Assembly (NCBI GenBank): GCA_017454945.1
Contig: JAFTCA010000094.1
Location: 1-64,000, forward strand
Source: Bacteroidales bacterium
GTDB taxonomy: Bacteria; Bacteroidota; Bacteroidia; Bacteroidales; WCHB1-69
Reading direction: 5' to 3'
Length of the DNA: 64,000 nt
Shown: in pieces, positions 42,009-51,348 of the stretch
Layout of the letters: every line of letters begins with the position of its first letter
Position numbering within the stretch: position 1 is the first letter of the stretch
Program-made: the position numbers and the translations under genes
Notes under the pieces: model-generated
The model's input: the letters and a program-made list of their open reading frames with translations, nothing else
What the model was told of the DNA's origin: nothing
Databases searched by the model: none

Positions 42009-43193
42009 CTAGTTTTTGATCAATTCACGTGCTTCCGACATTGTAATGCGGACTTCGTTCTTAAAGGCCACCATAAAGGCATCGGGATAGCCGTTCTTGC
42101 GCAACTGCTTCAACAACTGCTGCGCAGCATCTTCGCTCGTCTCGTTACCCGAAGTGTACTTCCACACGCCATTCTGTTGGTAACGACGCACATCCTTGAC
42201 ATTGGCAAACTTGGCATCGGTCACCGGTTCATCCTTAGGAGAAGTATAGAACTGCACGCGGAAGCGAATTTCGAGATTGGAAGCGGTTTTCTCTTGATTT
42301 TGAGTTGCAATCGTATCTGGTTTTTGGGGTGCGATGACAGGCACTTCGGGTTTCGGTGCCGGCTTGGTAGCCTCGGCCACAGCCTTCTGCAGCGGCTTCA
42401 GGTCCAGTCCGGGCTTATCGGTGCGTTCCAATTGGTTCTTATAATCCACAAAAGCATTGTAGATGGAGCCTGCCATCAGGTCTTGCATGCTCTGCTTCAT
42501 CAGCTTGCCCTCCTCCTCGTAGTTGGAGATGAAGCCCAGCTCGACCAGCACACTCGGCATAGCCACCTTGTAGAGCACCCAGAAGCCAGCTTGTTTCACT
42601 TTGCGGTCGATAAAATGGGTGTTGGCCACCAGATTTTTCTGCACTTTGTCGGCAAACAAGATAGAGTTGTTCAAGTAGGCCGAGGTGTAGAGCGAGAACA
42701 TCACGTGCGCTTCGGGCGAGTTGGGATCGAAGCCGCCATAATTGTTAGAGTAGTTCTTTTCCAGCAACATAGCTGCATTTTCTTTCTTAGCCACCTCGAA
42801 GTTGGCCTCGGTCTTGTGCAAACCCATCACGTAGGTCTCCACTCCCGACGGAGCACGATTCTCGTTGCTGTTGCAGTGCAATGAGATGAAGAGTTGGGCA
42901 TGATTGTCGTTGGCAATCTGCGCACGGCGGTACAACTCCACAAACACATCTGTTTTGCGGGTATAAATCACTTGAACATCGCTATAATTGTCGGAAATCA
43001 ACTTACCTAACTTCAAAGCCACCGACAAAACGACATTCTTCTCCATCTCGCGTTTGCCGACAGCTCCAGCATCCTTGCCGCCATGGCCCGCGTCTATCAC
43101 CACCTTCGTCACCTTATCGAAAGATTGCGCTGGCGCCATTCCGTTAAAAAAAGTTAACACAGCAAATAATAAAACTGCTTTTTTTATGTTCAT
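42009..43193 (-). CDS. N-acetylmuramoyl-L-alanine amidase (Amidase_3) with C-terminal SPOR-like domain
   Basis: The 394-residue exported amidase has a signal peptide (to about residue 22, ending APA-Q). The Amidase_3 zinc site is indicated by VVIDAGHGGKDAGA (His37), EKNVVLSVALKL (a Glu ligand near 51) and LFISLHCNSNE (His near 104), with the catalytic Glu in PSVLVELGFISN. After a Pro/Lys linker the C-terminus (about 310-390) resembles a SPOR domain that binds denuded septal glycan. It cuts the amide between MurNAc and the peptide. The lptD gene is divergent, 74 bp away. Confidence 0.93.
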   Translation of the reverse strand: MNIKKAVLLFAVLTFFNGMAPAQSFDKVTKVVIDAGHGGKDAGAVGKREMEKNVVLSVALKLGKLISDNYSDVQVIYTRKTDVFVELYRRAQIANDNHAQLFISLHCNSNENRAPSGVETYVMGLHKTEANFEVAKKENAAMLLEKNYSNNYGGFDPNSPEAHVMFSLYTSAYLNNSILFADKVQKNLVANTHFIDRKVKQAGFWVLYKVAMPSVLVELGFISNYEEEGKLMKQSMQDLMAGSIYNAFVDYKNQLERTDKPGLDLKPLQKAVAEATKPAPKPEVPVIAPQKPDTIATQNQEKTASNLEIRFRVQFYTSPKDEPVTDAKFANVKDVRRYQQNGVWKYTSGNETSEDAAQQLLKQLRKNGYPDAFMVAFKNEVRITMSEARELIKN

Positions 43194-43210
43194 AGGTTAA
43201 AACTTTTGCG

Positions 43211-43241
43211 TATTTTTGAAAGTTTATTTTGTACAAAAATA
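43211..43241. promoter_or_regulatory. Overlapping divergent -7 elements for amidase and lptD
   Basis: TATTTTTG on the plus strand (43211-43218) and TATTTTTG on the minus strand (43234-43241) flank one shared region, with predicted starts only about 2 bp apart. Neither has a well-placed TTTG -33 box. Confidence 0.4.
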
Positions 43242-43267
43242 CTTATAAATAAGAAACCAAGCGCATT

Positions 43268-45946
43268 TTGAGAAAAAAAAACGGAGATTTTCGTGGCCAC
43301 CTTCTCCTAAGAATATGCATCATGCTAATATTCTGCATATTAGGATTTTCTCTTTGGGCGCAAGAAGACACCACCCACGCCTCCCAAACTCCCGTCAAAA
43401 CGGCATCTGACACCATAAGACGCGGGCGTATCAGGCAGAAAAGTAACGTAGTTTTGCCCGATTCTATTCCAAGAGACACCGTTCCCAAACGACGGATTTC
43501 GAAAAATGCCATCACTTCCATCATCCCGTACACCTCTGCCGACTCGCTCATTTTTAACATGAAAGAGCGAAAAGTATATCTGTTTCACGATGCCAAAGTG
43601 GAATACGAAGACATGACGTTGGAAGCCGACTATATCGAAATCGACTTCAAGAATAACGAATTGTATGCCAGCGGTATAGCCAACGAAAACGGCTCCATCA
43701 ACGGGCATCCCGTCTTCACACAAGGCGAGTACTCGTTCAGAACCCACGAGATAAAGTACAATTTTAACACTAAAAAAGGCAAAATCTGGGATGTCATCAC
43801 CACCGAAGGTGAGGGATTTATCCACGGCGAGCAAGTGAAGAAGATGGACGATAACACCTCTTATATCAAGCGAGGCAAATACACCACCTGCGAACTCGAC
43901 CACCCGCACTTTGAGATTGCCTTCACCAAAGCCAAGGTGATGCCCAACGATAAAATCGTTACGGGTCCCGCCTACCTCAGCTTTGACGGTGTGCCAACGG
44001 TACTGGCCATACCCTTTGGCTACTTCCCCATCCAGAAGGGGCGCAAATCGGGCTTCCTCATGCCCACCATCGGTGAGTCAGGCAACCGCGGATTCTACCT
44101 GGAAAACGGCGGTTTCTATTTCGGCATCAGCGACAATTTCGACCTCGCCATCTTAGGCGACATCTACACCCGAGGCAGCTGGGCCGCCAAGGTACGTTCG
44201 AACTATGTGATGCGCTACAAGTGCAAAGGTCTTATCAACGTCAGCTACGCACAGAACTTGTTTGGCGAGCGCGAGACCGACGAGTTCTACAAGACCAACG
44301 ACTTCAAGTTCTACTGGGACCACAACCAGGATCCCAAATCGCACCCCACCACCCGATTCTCCGCCCACATCGACATCGTGAGCCGCTCGTACAACACCTA
44401 CAACCCATCAAGCGTAAACGACTATCTATCAAACCAATACACCTCAAAACTCAACTTTACCACCAACATCAGAGGTGTCTTCTTCATTGATGCAACCGCC
44501 TCTTACGCCCAAAACACGCAGACAGGCATTGTCACGCTGTCGCTGCCCGACATCAACATGTCGGTCAACCAATTCTATCCTTTCCGGAAGAAGAACAAAA
44601 GCGGCCCGCTGAAATGGTATGACAACATCTCCATGAAATGGTCAACACAATACACCAACCAGATAGACACGTACGACTCGCTGCTCTTCAAACCCGAAAC
44701 TTGGGAAAACATGAGCATTGGCATGAAGCATACCATTCCCATCTCCATTCCCATTAAAATTGCCAAGAAAATCAACTGGAACACCAGCATCAACTTCACC
44801 GAGAAGTGGTATTTACAGTCTATTGAGAAGAAATTTTCCGTGGACACGACAGGCGGTGAGGTCAAAGGGCAGGTCAACGACATCTTCCGACGCAAATTCC
44901 ACGCTTTGCACCAACTCTCCTTGTCGACGGCGCTAACCACCAAGGTTTATGTCATGTACCAGTTCAAGAAGGGCTGGCTGACCGCTCTCCGCCACGTGCT
45001 AACGCCCAACCTCAGCTTTACTTACACGCCCAACTTGAGCGGTGCCACCACAGGCACCTACTTCAACACTATCACGGGCCAGGAGGTTACCTACTCCTAC
45101 TTCTCCAACTCAATTTATGGCGGCGTTCCTTCCAGGACCACAGCCATCGCACGACTCTCGTTAGGCAACAACATCGAGATGAAAGTACGCTCAAAGAGGG
45201 ATACCATCACCGGCATGAAGAAAGTGGTCCTGCTGGAAAACCTTGACCTGTCGGAGTATTACGACTTCGCCGCCGACTCGCTACGATGGTCGCTCTTTAC
45301 CATTTCGGGGCGAACCACCCTTTTCAAACAGATTTTCATCACCTTCAGCATCGGCTTCGACCCCTACTGCTACAACGAAAACGGTGTCCGTATCAACCAG
45401 TTTGAATGGAAGAAAAACAAGCGACTGCTCCGTTTCTCCAACTCCAACATCAGCATTGGCGTCAACTGGACTTTGAGCCAGAACACGTTCAGCAACAGCA
45501 AGAAGAAAAAGAAGCAGCCGGAGCAGAACACCATCCTTCCGGAGAACGCCCTCGGCATGCCCAACAAGCGGCCCGACTTCTCCAACCCGTGGTCCATCAC
45601 GCTCAACTACTCGTTCAACTACTCCGTCAACGACAATTTCTACTATTACCTCGGCACATCGCACGATAAATACAAGAACAACATCATCCAGACATTGAAC
45701 ATCATGGGCGATTTCAACATCACTAAAAAGTGGAAAATCGGTTTCACCACAGGTTACGACTTTGTAGCCAAGACACTCTCCTACACTTCGCTCGACATCT
45801 ACCGCGACCTGCACTGCTGGGAGATGCGCTTCAACTGGATTCCGTTCGGTCTGCGCCGCGGCTGGAGCTTCACCATCAATGTCAAAGCATCGGTACTGCA
45901 AGACCTGAAATACAACAAGAAACACGACTTTAGAGAGAATTTCTAA
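43268..45946 (+). CDS. lptD: LPS-assembly outer-membrane protein LptD (Bacteroidota type)
   Basis: About 892 residues; the start is uncertain. A TTG at 43268 gives basic residues before the hydrophobic signal segment, while the first in-frame ATG (43322) leaves a very short signal peptide. The N-terminal OstA/LptA-like beta-jellyroll (about 90-240: HDAKVEYEDMTLEADYIEIDF) is followed by a large C-terminal barrel ending in FRENF, whose terminal Phe fits the BAM signal. It inserts lipopolysaccharide into the outer leaflet. An ECF sigma gene lies 51 bp downstream on the same strand. Confidence 0.87.
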   Translation: MRKKNGDFRGHLLLRICIMLIFCILGFSLWAQEDTTHASQTPVKTASDTIRRGRIRQKSNVVLPDSIPRDTVPKRRISKNAITSIIPYTSADSLIFNMKERKVYLFHDAKVEYEDMTLEADYIEIDFKNNELYASGIANENGSINGHPVFTQGEYSFRTHEIKYNFNTKKGKIWDVITTEGEGFIHGEQVKKMDDNTSYIKRGKYTTCELDHPHFEIAFTKAKVMPNDKIVTGPAYLSFDGVPTVLAIPFGYFPIQKGRKSGFLMPTIGESGNRGFYLENGGFYFGISDNFDLAILGDIYTRGSWAAKVRSNYVMRYKCKGLINVSYAQNLFGERETDEFYKTNDFKFYWDHNQDPKSHPTTRFSAHIDIVSRSYNTYNPSSVNDYLSNQYTSKLNFTTNIRGVFFIDATASYAQNTQTGIVTLSLPDINMSVNQFYPFRKKNKSGPLKWYDNISMKWSTQYTNQIDTYDSLLFKPETWENMSIGMKHTIPISIPIKIAKKINWNTSINFTEKWYLQSIEKKFSVDTTGGEVKGQVNDIFRRKFHALHQLSLSTALTTKVYVMYQFKKGWLTALRHVLTPNLSFTYTPNLSGATTGTYFNTITGQEVTYSYFSNSIYGGVPSRTTAIARLSLGNNIEMKVRSKRDTITGMKKVVLLENLDLSEYYDFAADSLRWSLFTISGRTTLFKQIFITFSIGFDPYCYNENGVRINQFEWKKNKRLLRFSNSNISIGVNWTLSQNTFSNSKKKKKQPEQNTILPENALGMPNKRPDFSNPWSITLNYSFNYSVNDNFYYYLGTSHDKYKNNIIQTLNIMGDFNITKKWKIGFTTGYDFVAKTLSYTSLDIYRDLHCWEMRFNWIPFGLRRGWSFTINVKASVLQDLKYNKKHDFRENF

Positions 45947-45997
45947 AAAAAAGCATTTAAGCACCCAAGATTCTGATTCGAAAATCCGTTTATCAAT

Positions 45998-46558
45998 ATG
46001 GACACCGAAAATCGCAACGATCCAAAACTCATCCAACTCATTGCAGATTGCAAGCGTGGTAGTCATCGTGCCCAACACAAGCTGTTCAAGACCTACTACA
46101 GTCACATGTTCGGCATCTGTATGCGATACGCCAGCAATCCTGATGAAGCGGAGGATATGCTCAGCGAAGGGTTCTTGAAGATCTTCTCCAACTTGGAGCA
46201 GTACGAAGACACAGGCTCTTTCGAGGCATGGATGAAGCGAGTGATGACCAACGCCGCCATTGACTTCCAGCGGAAATACAAGACGCTCATTGAAACGGTA
46301 GAATATGAATCGGTATCGGAAACTGAACTGCAACGATACGACGTCAACCCAGCCCTCGAGAAATTGTCGGGCGACGAGCTGATGGAACTCATACAGGAGT
46401 TGCCGCCGGTCAGCCGACTGGTTTTCAACCTTTACATATTCGAAAACTACACGCACGCCGAAATTGCGGAGAAGCTCAACATTAAGGAAGGAACCTCCCA
46501 CTGGCACCTCAATTTCGCACGCAACACACTGAAACAGAAAATTATCAACAACAGATAA
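45998..46558 (+). CDS. RNA polymerase sigma factor, ECF subfamily
   Basis: A 186-residue ECF sigma factor. Sigma region 2 (about 15-90) has FGICMRYASNPDEAEDMLSEGFLKIF and WMKRVMTNAAIDFQRK for -10 recognition. Region 4 (about 125-180) has ELPPVSRLVFNLYIFENYTHAEIAEKLNIKEGT with the HTH. It is next to a membrane protein gene 2 bp downstream that could be its anti-sigma factor, and lies downstream of lptD, hinting at an envelope-stress role. No TonB-dependent transporter or FecR gene is near, so it is not of the common SusCD-linked group. Confidence 0.94.
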   Translation: MDTENRNDPKLIQLIADCKRGSHRAQHKLFKTYYSHMFGICMRYASNPDEAEDMLSEGFLKIFSNLEQYEDTGSFEAWMKRVMTNAAIDFQRKYKTLIETVEYESVSETELQRYDVNPALEKLSGDELMELIQELPPVSRLVFNLYIFENYTHAEIAEKLNIKEGTSHWHLNFARNTLKQKIINNR

Positions 46559-46560
46559 AA

Positions 46561-47082
46561 ATGTCCATGGATAACTTTGACCAACTGCTTAAAGCAAAAA
46601 TCGAACAAAAACAATACGCCTACAAAGCCTCGGCTTGGCGTAAATTTGCCCGCCAGAGCGGCATCGGTACTTCAGTCGGCGCACTGAAGATTGCCGCCAT
46701 TTCGCTGGTGACAGTCGGTTTATTATCCACGGGCGGCTATCTGGCCTACAAGTACCTCTCACACAAGCCCGAAGCTACTGCCGACACTATGCAGGTAATG
46801 ACAGATCCCACTAACGAGCCTATCATAGCAGCCGAAGACACAATCCAAATAGCTGATGCTGAATTAAATACTCAACCAGACGAAATCTACTGTGACTTCG
46901 GTGTGCCCCCCGAAGAGATGAAGCGTCTAGAAGAAAGGGAAGCCAAACAGAACGCTACAACGAGCGAAAAGCCCATACAACAAGCCACCACGCCAACCGA
47001 AGAACCGAAGAAACCGATTGAACGCGACGATAAGTGGCGTGTGGTTATCATCAACCCCGACACCATCGGTTCGGACAACTAA
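46561..47082 (+). CDS. Single-pass membrane protein, possible anti-sigma factor
   Basis: The 173-residue protein has a cytoplasmic N-terminal segment of about 45 residues (MDNFDQLLKAKIEQKQYAY...AWRKFARQSG), one membrane helix (about 45-68) and a Thr/Glu/Pro-rich periplasmic tail without known domain. No zinc-binding His-Cys-Cys anti-sigma motif is present. Its location 2 bp after the ECF sigma gene and the membrane topology fit an anti-sigma role, but this is only inferred. Confidence 0.65.
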   Translation: MSMDNFDQLLKAKIEQKQYAYKASAWRKFARQSGIGTSVGALKIAAISLVTVGLLSTGGYLAYKYLSHKPEATADTMQVMTDPTNEPIIAAEDTIQIADAELNTQPDEIYCDFGVPPEEMKRLEEREAKQNATTSEKPIQQATTPTEEPKKPIERDDKWRVVIINPDTIGSDN

Positions 47083-47101
47083 AATACTGATTATCTTTCT
47101 T

Positions 47102-47608
47102 TTAATGCTTCTTTACGACAATATCAGGTGTCGTAATGGTATTGCTGTGATGCAACGCCCTGTCGACGATATAGCACGAAAAGCGAATCGTATCGTAAGA
47201 CGATAGAAAATTATTGATATACAATTCAATAGAAACATCCCCTTCGATGGATTCGGGCACGCTGTTGCTCAATCGCGGGATGCGCGCATTGTTGGTCAAT
47301 GGCAGCTCCACTAGCACATAGTCGCCATTCTGTTTTTCGTAGTAATTGATAAAGAAATTGTAGTGATAGATTGAGTCGCGGTTAAACGGCGGCATCGTAT
47401 CGGTCTCATTCAGACCCACATCACCATCGCCGTCTTGGAAATGGATGGTCAATTTGCCTTTGTTGTCCACGGCAGAGCCATCATCAATCTTCTCAAAGCT
47501 GACGAACGAAATGGCCGGCTCAACAGGAAACTTCTCCTCCCGCTGGCAGGCTGACAGCAGCACCAGTGCGACAAAGAGAAATCCTATCGATCCACGTTTA
47601 CTCATCAT
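47102..47608 (-). CDS. Conserved lipoprotein, unknown function
   Basis: A 168-residue lipoprotein (signal MMSKRGSIGFLFVALVLLSAC, lipobox LSAC). The mature part has the strand-rich pattern KLTIHFQDGDGDVGLNETDT, where DGDGDVG resembles a calcium-loop motif common in Bacteroidota surface proteins, then FINYYEKQNGDYVLVELPL. It overlaps the end of the metalloprotease gene by one base (TAATG), so the pair is translationally coupled and perhaps works together. No enzymatic function is evident. Confidence 0.75.
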   Translation of the reverse strand: MMSKRGSIGFLFVALVLLSACQREEKFPVEPAISFVSFEKIDDGSAVDNKGKLTIHFQDGDGDVGLNETDTMPPFNRDSIYHYNFFINYYEKQNGDYVLVELPLTNNARIPRLSNSVPESIEGDVSIELYINNFLSSYDTIRFSCYIVDRALHHSNTITTPDIVVKKH

Positions 47609-49692
47609 TACTTCTTTTTAGCAGCCTGCTTTTTCTGCTTGGCCACCTGTTTGTCGTAAGCATTCACCTTTTCCATCGCCAAAGTCGTAGCTTCAATAAG
47701 CGGTAAGGCAGATATTTCGCGACCCACGGCGCGTTTCATCCACAACTTGGGAGTCAGACGGCCTTGGGAATAGATTCTTTCCACTTCGGTACCGATGTTT
47801 TTCCCTTCATAGTAGTGTTCCAATTGGAAGTCAATCAAGTGACCCAGCGGGTAAGAAGCCAGATAGAGCGGTGCTTCAATCATGTGGGAATAGACAGCGA
47901 GGATAATTTCGTCCTTCACGCCGAAAACGGGGGCGTAATATTGGTTCCACACCTCTTTGGCAATACGGAGCACAGCATATTTCAGATCGTCGGCGGTCGT
48001 ATTAGGATTGTTATAGAGCCATTGCCAAACCTTCATGTCCACCAGCGCCACGCCCATAATTTCATACGAGTTCCAGAAGATGTCGAGGGTGTTGAAGTAC
48101 TTGGTCAGCTCGTCAGCCGGAGTCACACCCAGCAGTTCCAAATCCTTGTGCTGGAAAGTGAAGGCAAGTGCTTCTGTACATGCGATATTGGGCACACCAG
48201 CCAGGAAATAGTTGGGCACATTGTGCAACGAAAGTATCTGTTCCACATTATGGCCAAACTCATGAATACCAATATTATAACCTTTGTAATCCAAGCCATT
48301 TTTACCAAAACGGGTACGCAGCATGACATGGTCGTTTTTCATCATAGCTTCAAGTGCGTGGCCTGAGCCGACAGCCGGTTCTACGGTCACACGGTCGCAC
48401 ACGAACTTGGCAGTACGAGCCGAGAAACCCAATTTATTCATAATGTTAGGCAGATCCTGTTCAAAGGCCAACTTGGTAGGATATTTGGCTCGTACCTTGG
48501 CATCGAGTTCGCTCTGCGGAATGTCGGTACGCGTTTTAAAGCCATTGTACCAAATGTCATGAGGTTCCAGTTTTCGTCCTAAGCGTTTGGAAATCAGTGC
48601 TGCTACTTTCTTTACCATTGGCGAAGAGAGTAGTTCGGCAAAAATCTGCTCAGCCTCTTGCGCCGTAATCTCATACTCGGCATCAAAGGTACGATCGATA
48701 AAAGTGGGATATTTGGGATAATATTTATCCGCAGCCTTGACAGCCTTGAACACATCCAACAGATACTGATAACGGATATTCTCTTCCTGTTCGCTTTCCT
48801 CTATTTCGATAGTGGAGATGAACACCTGATTGGTTGAGGGGAACCAGATATACTCATCCTTGTCAATCACATCCTTTAAAATGGTCTGATTCACAATACG
48901 TTTCATAATATTATAAAGGATAATTTGCTTATCCAAACCAAACTGCTTGTCGGAATAGGCTGCCTTCAGTTCGTCGCGCAATCCCCAGTGGGCGAGCAAA
49001 GTCTGGTCGGGACCCCAATACTGGCGGTTTTCATCACTCCACACCATGCCCATGTAGATGTTGTAGTTGGCGATATATTTCTCAGCGGCGGTAGTAGCTT
49101 CGTTAATCTTCTGCAAGGCCTGCGCGGGCACGCGCGAAGTGAACAGGTCACCCAGACGAACATAACCCCACAACAGATCCGACCAGTTGTGGCCGTTGTT
49201 GTTCTTCTCTCTCAGCGTATAGAAGGGAAAATTGAGGGTGATGATGAACGCCAACTTGCTACTATACATATCTTCATGAAGGTGTGCTAATGCATCATAG
49301 GAGGCGAAGTAGGAATCTATAGGCGTTGGCGCGAAACCTTGAACATCAAGAGGTTTTCTCAACTCAATATTCAGTCGGTTATTGTAGCCCATGATGATTT
49401 CAAAATTACGGCAAAAGCGCTCAAAAAGCAGCTGTTTATCCGTCTCATTCTTGCAATAGTTGGCCACACAGAAATCGTGAAACGCCTGTGCATCACCATC
49501 CTGATGCTGCCATAAAGAGGCTGTATTCTCCACGCCACGTCGAACCATTTTCTCAGAAAAAGTGGTTTTAGGCAGTATATCCTGAACGGTGCGGGTAACC
49601 GTAGCATTATCGATAAAGTTGGCTGCTGACATCGGTAAAACGTTCATTAAAAGGAACAAAACAGTAAAAGTAACTAGTAGAATCCGTCGCAT
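47608..49692 (-). CDS. Putative exported gluzincin metallopeptidase
   Basis: A 694-residue exported protein (signal peptide to about residue 23) with a zinc site HEFGH at residues 477-481 and a likely third ligand Glu507 in CTEALAF, a HExxH-X25-E spacing like M3/M32-type gluzincins. The region around it (GYNIGIHEFGHNVEQILS, LAGVPNIACTEALAF) and the many helical segments fit an M3-like oligopeptidase fold, but I do not recognise a named family with certainty. The C-terminus is a basic KKQAAKKK tail. It is coupled to the following lipoprotein gene. Confidence 0.7.
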   Translation of the reverse strand: MRRILLVTFTVLFLLMNVLPMSAANFIDNATVTRTVQDILPKTTFSEKMVRRGVENTASLWQHQDGDAQAFHDFCVANYCKNETDKQLLFERFCRNFEIIMGYNNRLNIELRKPLDVQGFAPTPIDSYFASYDALAHLHEDMYSSKLAFIITLNFPFYTLREKNNNGHNWSDLLWGYVRLGDLFTSRVPAQALQKINEATTAAEKYIANYNIYMGMVWSDENRQYWGPDQTLLAHWGLRDELKAAYSDKQFGLDKQIILYNIMKRIVNQTILKDVIDKDEYIWFPSTNQVFISTIEIEESEQEENIRYQYLLDVFKAVKAADKYYPKYPTFIDRTFDAEYEITAQEAEQIFAELLSSPMVKKVAALISKRLGRKLEPHDIWYNGFKTRTDIPQSELDAKVRAKYPTKLAFEQDLPNIMNKLGFSARTAKFVCDRVTVEPAVGSGHALEAMMKNDHVMLRTRFGKNGLDYKGYNIGIHEFGHNVEQILSLHNVPNYFLAGVPNIACTEALAFTFQHKDLELLGVTPADELTKYFNTLDIFWNSYEIMGVALVDMKVWQWLYNNPNTTADDLKYAVLRIAKEVWNQYYAPVFGVKDEIILAVYSHMIEAPLYLASYPLGHLIDFQLEHYYEGKNIGTEVERIYSQGRLTPKLWMKRAVGREISALPLIEATTLAMEKVNAYDKQVAKQKKQAAKKK

Positions 49693-49726
49693 GATTGATT
49701 ATAATATCCTAAAAATTAAACGAGTG

Positions 49727-49734
49727 CAAAATTA
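49727..49734 (-). promoter_or_regulatory. Possible -7 element for the gluzincin gene
   Basis: TAATTTTG on the minus strand lies 34 bases upstream of the start at 49692. The closest TTTG on that strand (49750-49753) is only 15 nt away. Confidence 0.35.
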
Positions 49735-49769
49735 CATTATTTCCATCTACAAAAAATCATCACATTCTC

Positions 49770-50663
49770 TTAAAAGAAATCCAACGCATAAAGCACCACC
49801 CAATAGACAAATGCGGCTGGAGCGGCAAAGAAGAGCGAATCGAGCCTGTCGAGGATACCGCCATGGCCGGGCAGTATGTTGCCACTGTCCTTCAGTTGCG
49901 CATCTCTCTTGAACATCGACTCAACCAAATCGCCTAACGAGGAGGTAACCACAATGACGAAAGCGAAGCCAATCCAATGCAAGGGTGTGGTCAACACGCC
50001 GTTGTTGCCGAACGACGTTGCACCCCCGCCTTGCCATATAGGAATGAAATAGAACAAGGTGGAAGCCGCCAGCGTCAGCACGAGGGCTATCAGCGTGCCC
50101 TCCCAAGTCTTTTTCGGGGATATGCGTTCAAAGAATTTATGTTTGCCAAAGAGCGAACCTGCGCAATAGGCAAAAGTATCGAATGCCCAGATGATGATAA
50201 AGAGGGCCAGAACCATGTATGGAGCCTTGAAGAAGGAGAGCCAGAAGGCAACTACGCCCAGCGGCAGCGCCACCCACAGTGCAGGGAAGAGCGAACTAGC
50301 CACGTTGTAAAGAGGATGCTCTTTCTTGCGGAAAAGCTCCACTATCGGCACCAGGAAGGCAAGCATCACAACCACCATAAAGGCATACAGCGCCGTCGAC
50401 GGCTGACTACCCGACAGGTGTATCTGAAAGCGCATGCGACCCGACAGATGAAGTGCCGTGAATAGTGTGGCCGACAACAAGAGTGGCAATACCATTTGAG
50501 GCGAAGCGCCCGTCTTCTCAGTCATCCTCAGACATTCCCATGTCCCGATCAACGCAAATGTAAGAAACACAGCGAAGAAACAAACGGGAGGAAGAAACAG
50601 GGAGGCCACCACCAACGTCACAAAAACCAACCCCGTTACGGTTCGTATGATAAGATTCTTCAT
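49770..50663 (-). CDS. cdsA: Phosphatidate cytidylyltransferase
   Basis: The 297-residue inner-membrane enzyme makes CDP-diacylglycerol from phosphatidic acid and CTP, the precursor of all phospholipids. It has about eight membrane segments. The C-terminal CdsA signature is complete: SPKKTWEGTLIAL, then GDLVESMFKRDAQLKDSG and LPGHGGILDRLDSLFFAAP with the metal-binding Asp residues. It closes the rsfS-ftsH-LUD operon, 28 bp after the LUD gene. Psd at 62415 uses the product of the CDP-diacylglycerol pathway. Confidence 0.96.
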   Translation of the reverse strand: MKNLIIRTVTGLVFVTLVVASLFLPPVCFFAVFLTFALIGTWECLRMTEKTGASPQMVLPLLLSATLFTALHLSGRMRFQIHLSGSQPSTALYAFMVVVMLAFLVPIVELFRKKEHPLYNVASSLFPALWVALPLGVVAFWLSFFKAPYMVLALFIIIWAFDTFAYCAGSLFGKHKFFERISPKKTWEGTLIALVLTLAASTLFYFIPIWQGGGATSFGNNGVLTTPLHWIGFAFVIVVTSSLGDLVESMFKRDAQLKDSGNILPGHGGILDRLDSLFFAAPAAFVYWVVLYALDFF

Positions 50664-50691
50664 AAGGCAGTCTTTAATTTATAAATTGCTA

Positions 50692-51339
50692 TTACTCAAC
50701 CAATAGCATGATATAACGCGGTTCATTGGGCGTATAGACATTTTTCCCGTCAACGATGGGCGTATTGGTCGGTGTGATGATTTCCAGCATATCGTGCGGC
50801 TTACCATTTCCCGTGGGCTGGTACTGGTCGAGAACCGTTTTCAAGTCGGGCACTATATTTTGGACCATGGCCACAACGATGATGTCCTTAGCCAGATTCT
50901 TTACCGACGGATAGAGCGACAATTTCTGCGAGAAGACCATCGCTCCGTTGCGCGCAATCAACTGATTAGCAAAGACAATGGCCGCATCTACAGGTGATGA
51001 CGAGTCGATGGAATCATAGCAATGGATGTTATGCTTTGCCAACAGAGGAGAAAGCGCCTTGGCGGTATTCAAGATGGTGGGATAATGTTGGTTCTCGATA
51101 AGTTGCACCAACATATCAGCAAAATTCTCCTTCGTACAAAGGATGTGTTTACCGCCGGCCATCTTGTAGTTCATACGGAACTCCGTAACCACATCGTCAA
51201 TGGGAACAAGAATATCGGCATTGGCATCCAATGACGTGAAAGTCTTCGCGTTCTTGGATATCAGCGCTTGCTTGATCTTCTTGCGAATCACCTCTTTGGG
51301 AGGCATGTACTTATTATCGTATTGCGGAAAATTGGCCAT
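50692..51339 (-). CDS. LUD-domain protein (LutC/YkgG family)
   Basis: A 215-residue protein of the LUD family, seen in lactate-utilisation proteins LutB/LutC. The fold is indicated by DSSSPVDAAIVFANQLIARNGAMVFS and the C-terminal EPRYIMLLVE. There are no lutA/lutB partners here, so a lactate role is unlikely from context; it lies between ftsH and cdsA, 9 bp after ftsH, an arrangement I believe is conserved in Bacteroidota. The function is unknown. Confidence 0.82.
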   Translation of the reverse strand: MANFPQYDNKYMPPKEVIRKKIKQALISKNAKTFTSLDANADILVPIDDVVTEFRMNYKMAGGKHILCTKENFADMLVQLIENQHYPTILNTAKALSPLLAKHNIHCYDSIDSSSPVDAAIVFANQLIARNGAMVFSQKLSLYPSVKNLAKDIIVVAMVQNIVPDLKTVLDQYQPTGNGKPHDMLEIITPTNTPIVDGKNVYTPNEPRYIMLLVE

Positions 51340-51348
51340 AGCTTTATA

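Noticed and set aside
45281..46507. A 408-codon minus-strand open frame
   Set aside because: It runs antisense across the end of lptD and the ECF sigma gene, both well supported, and lacks any known domain.
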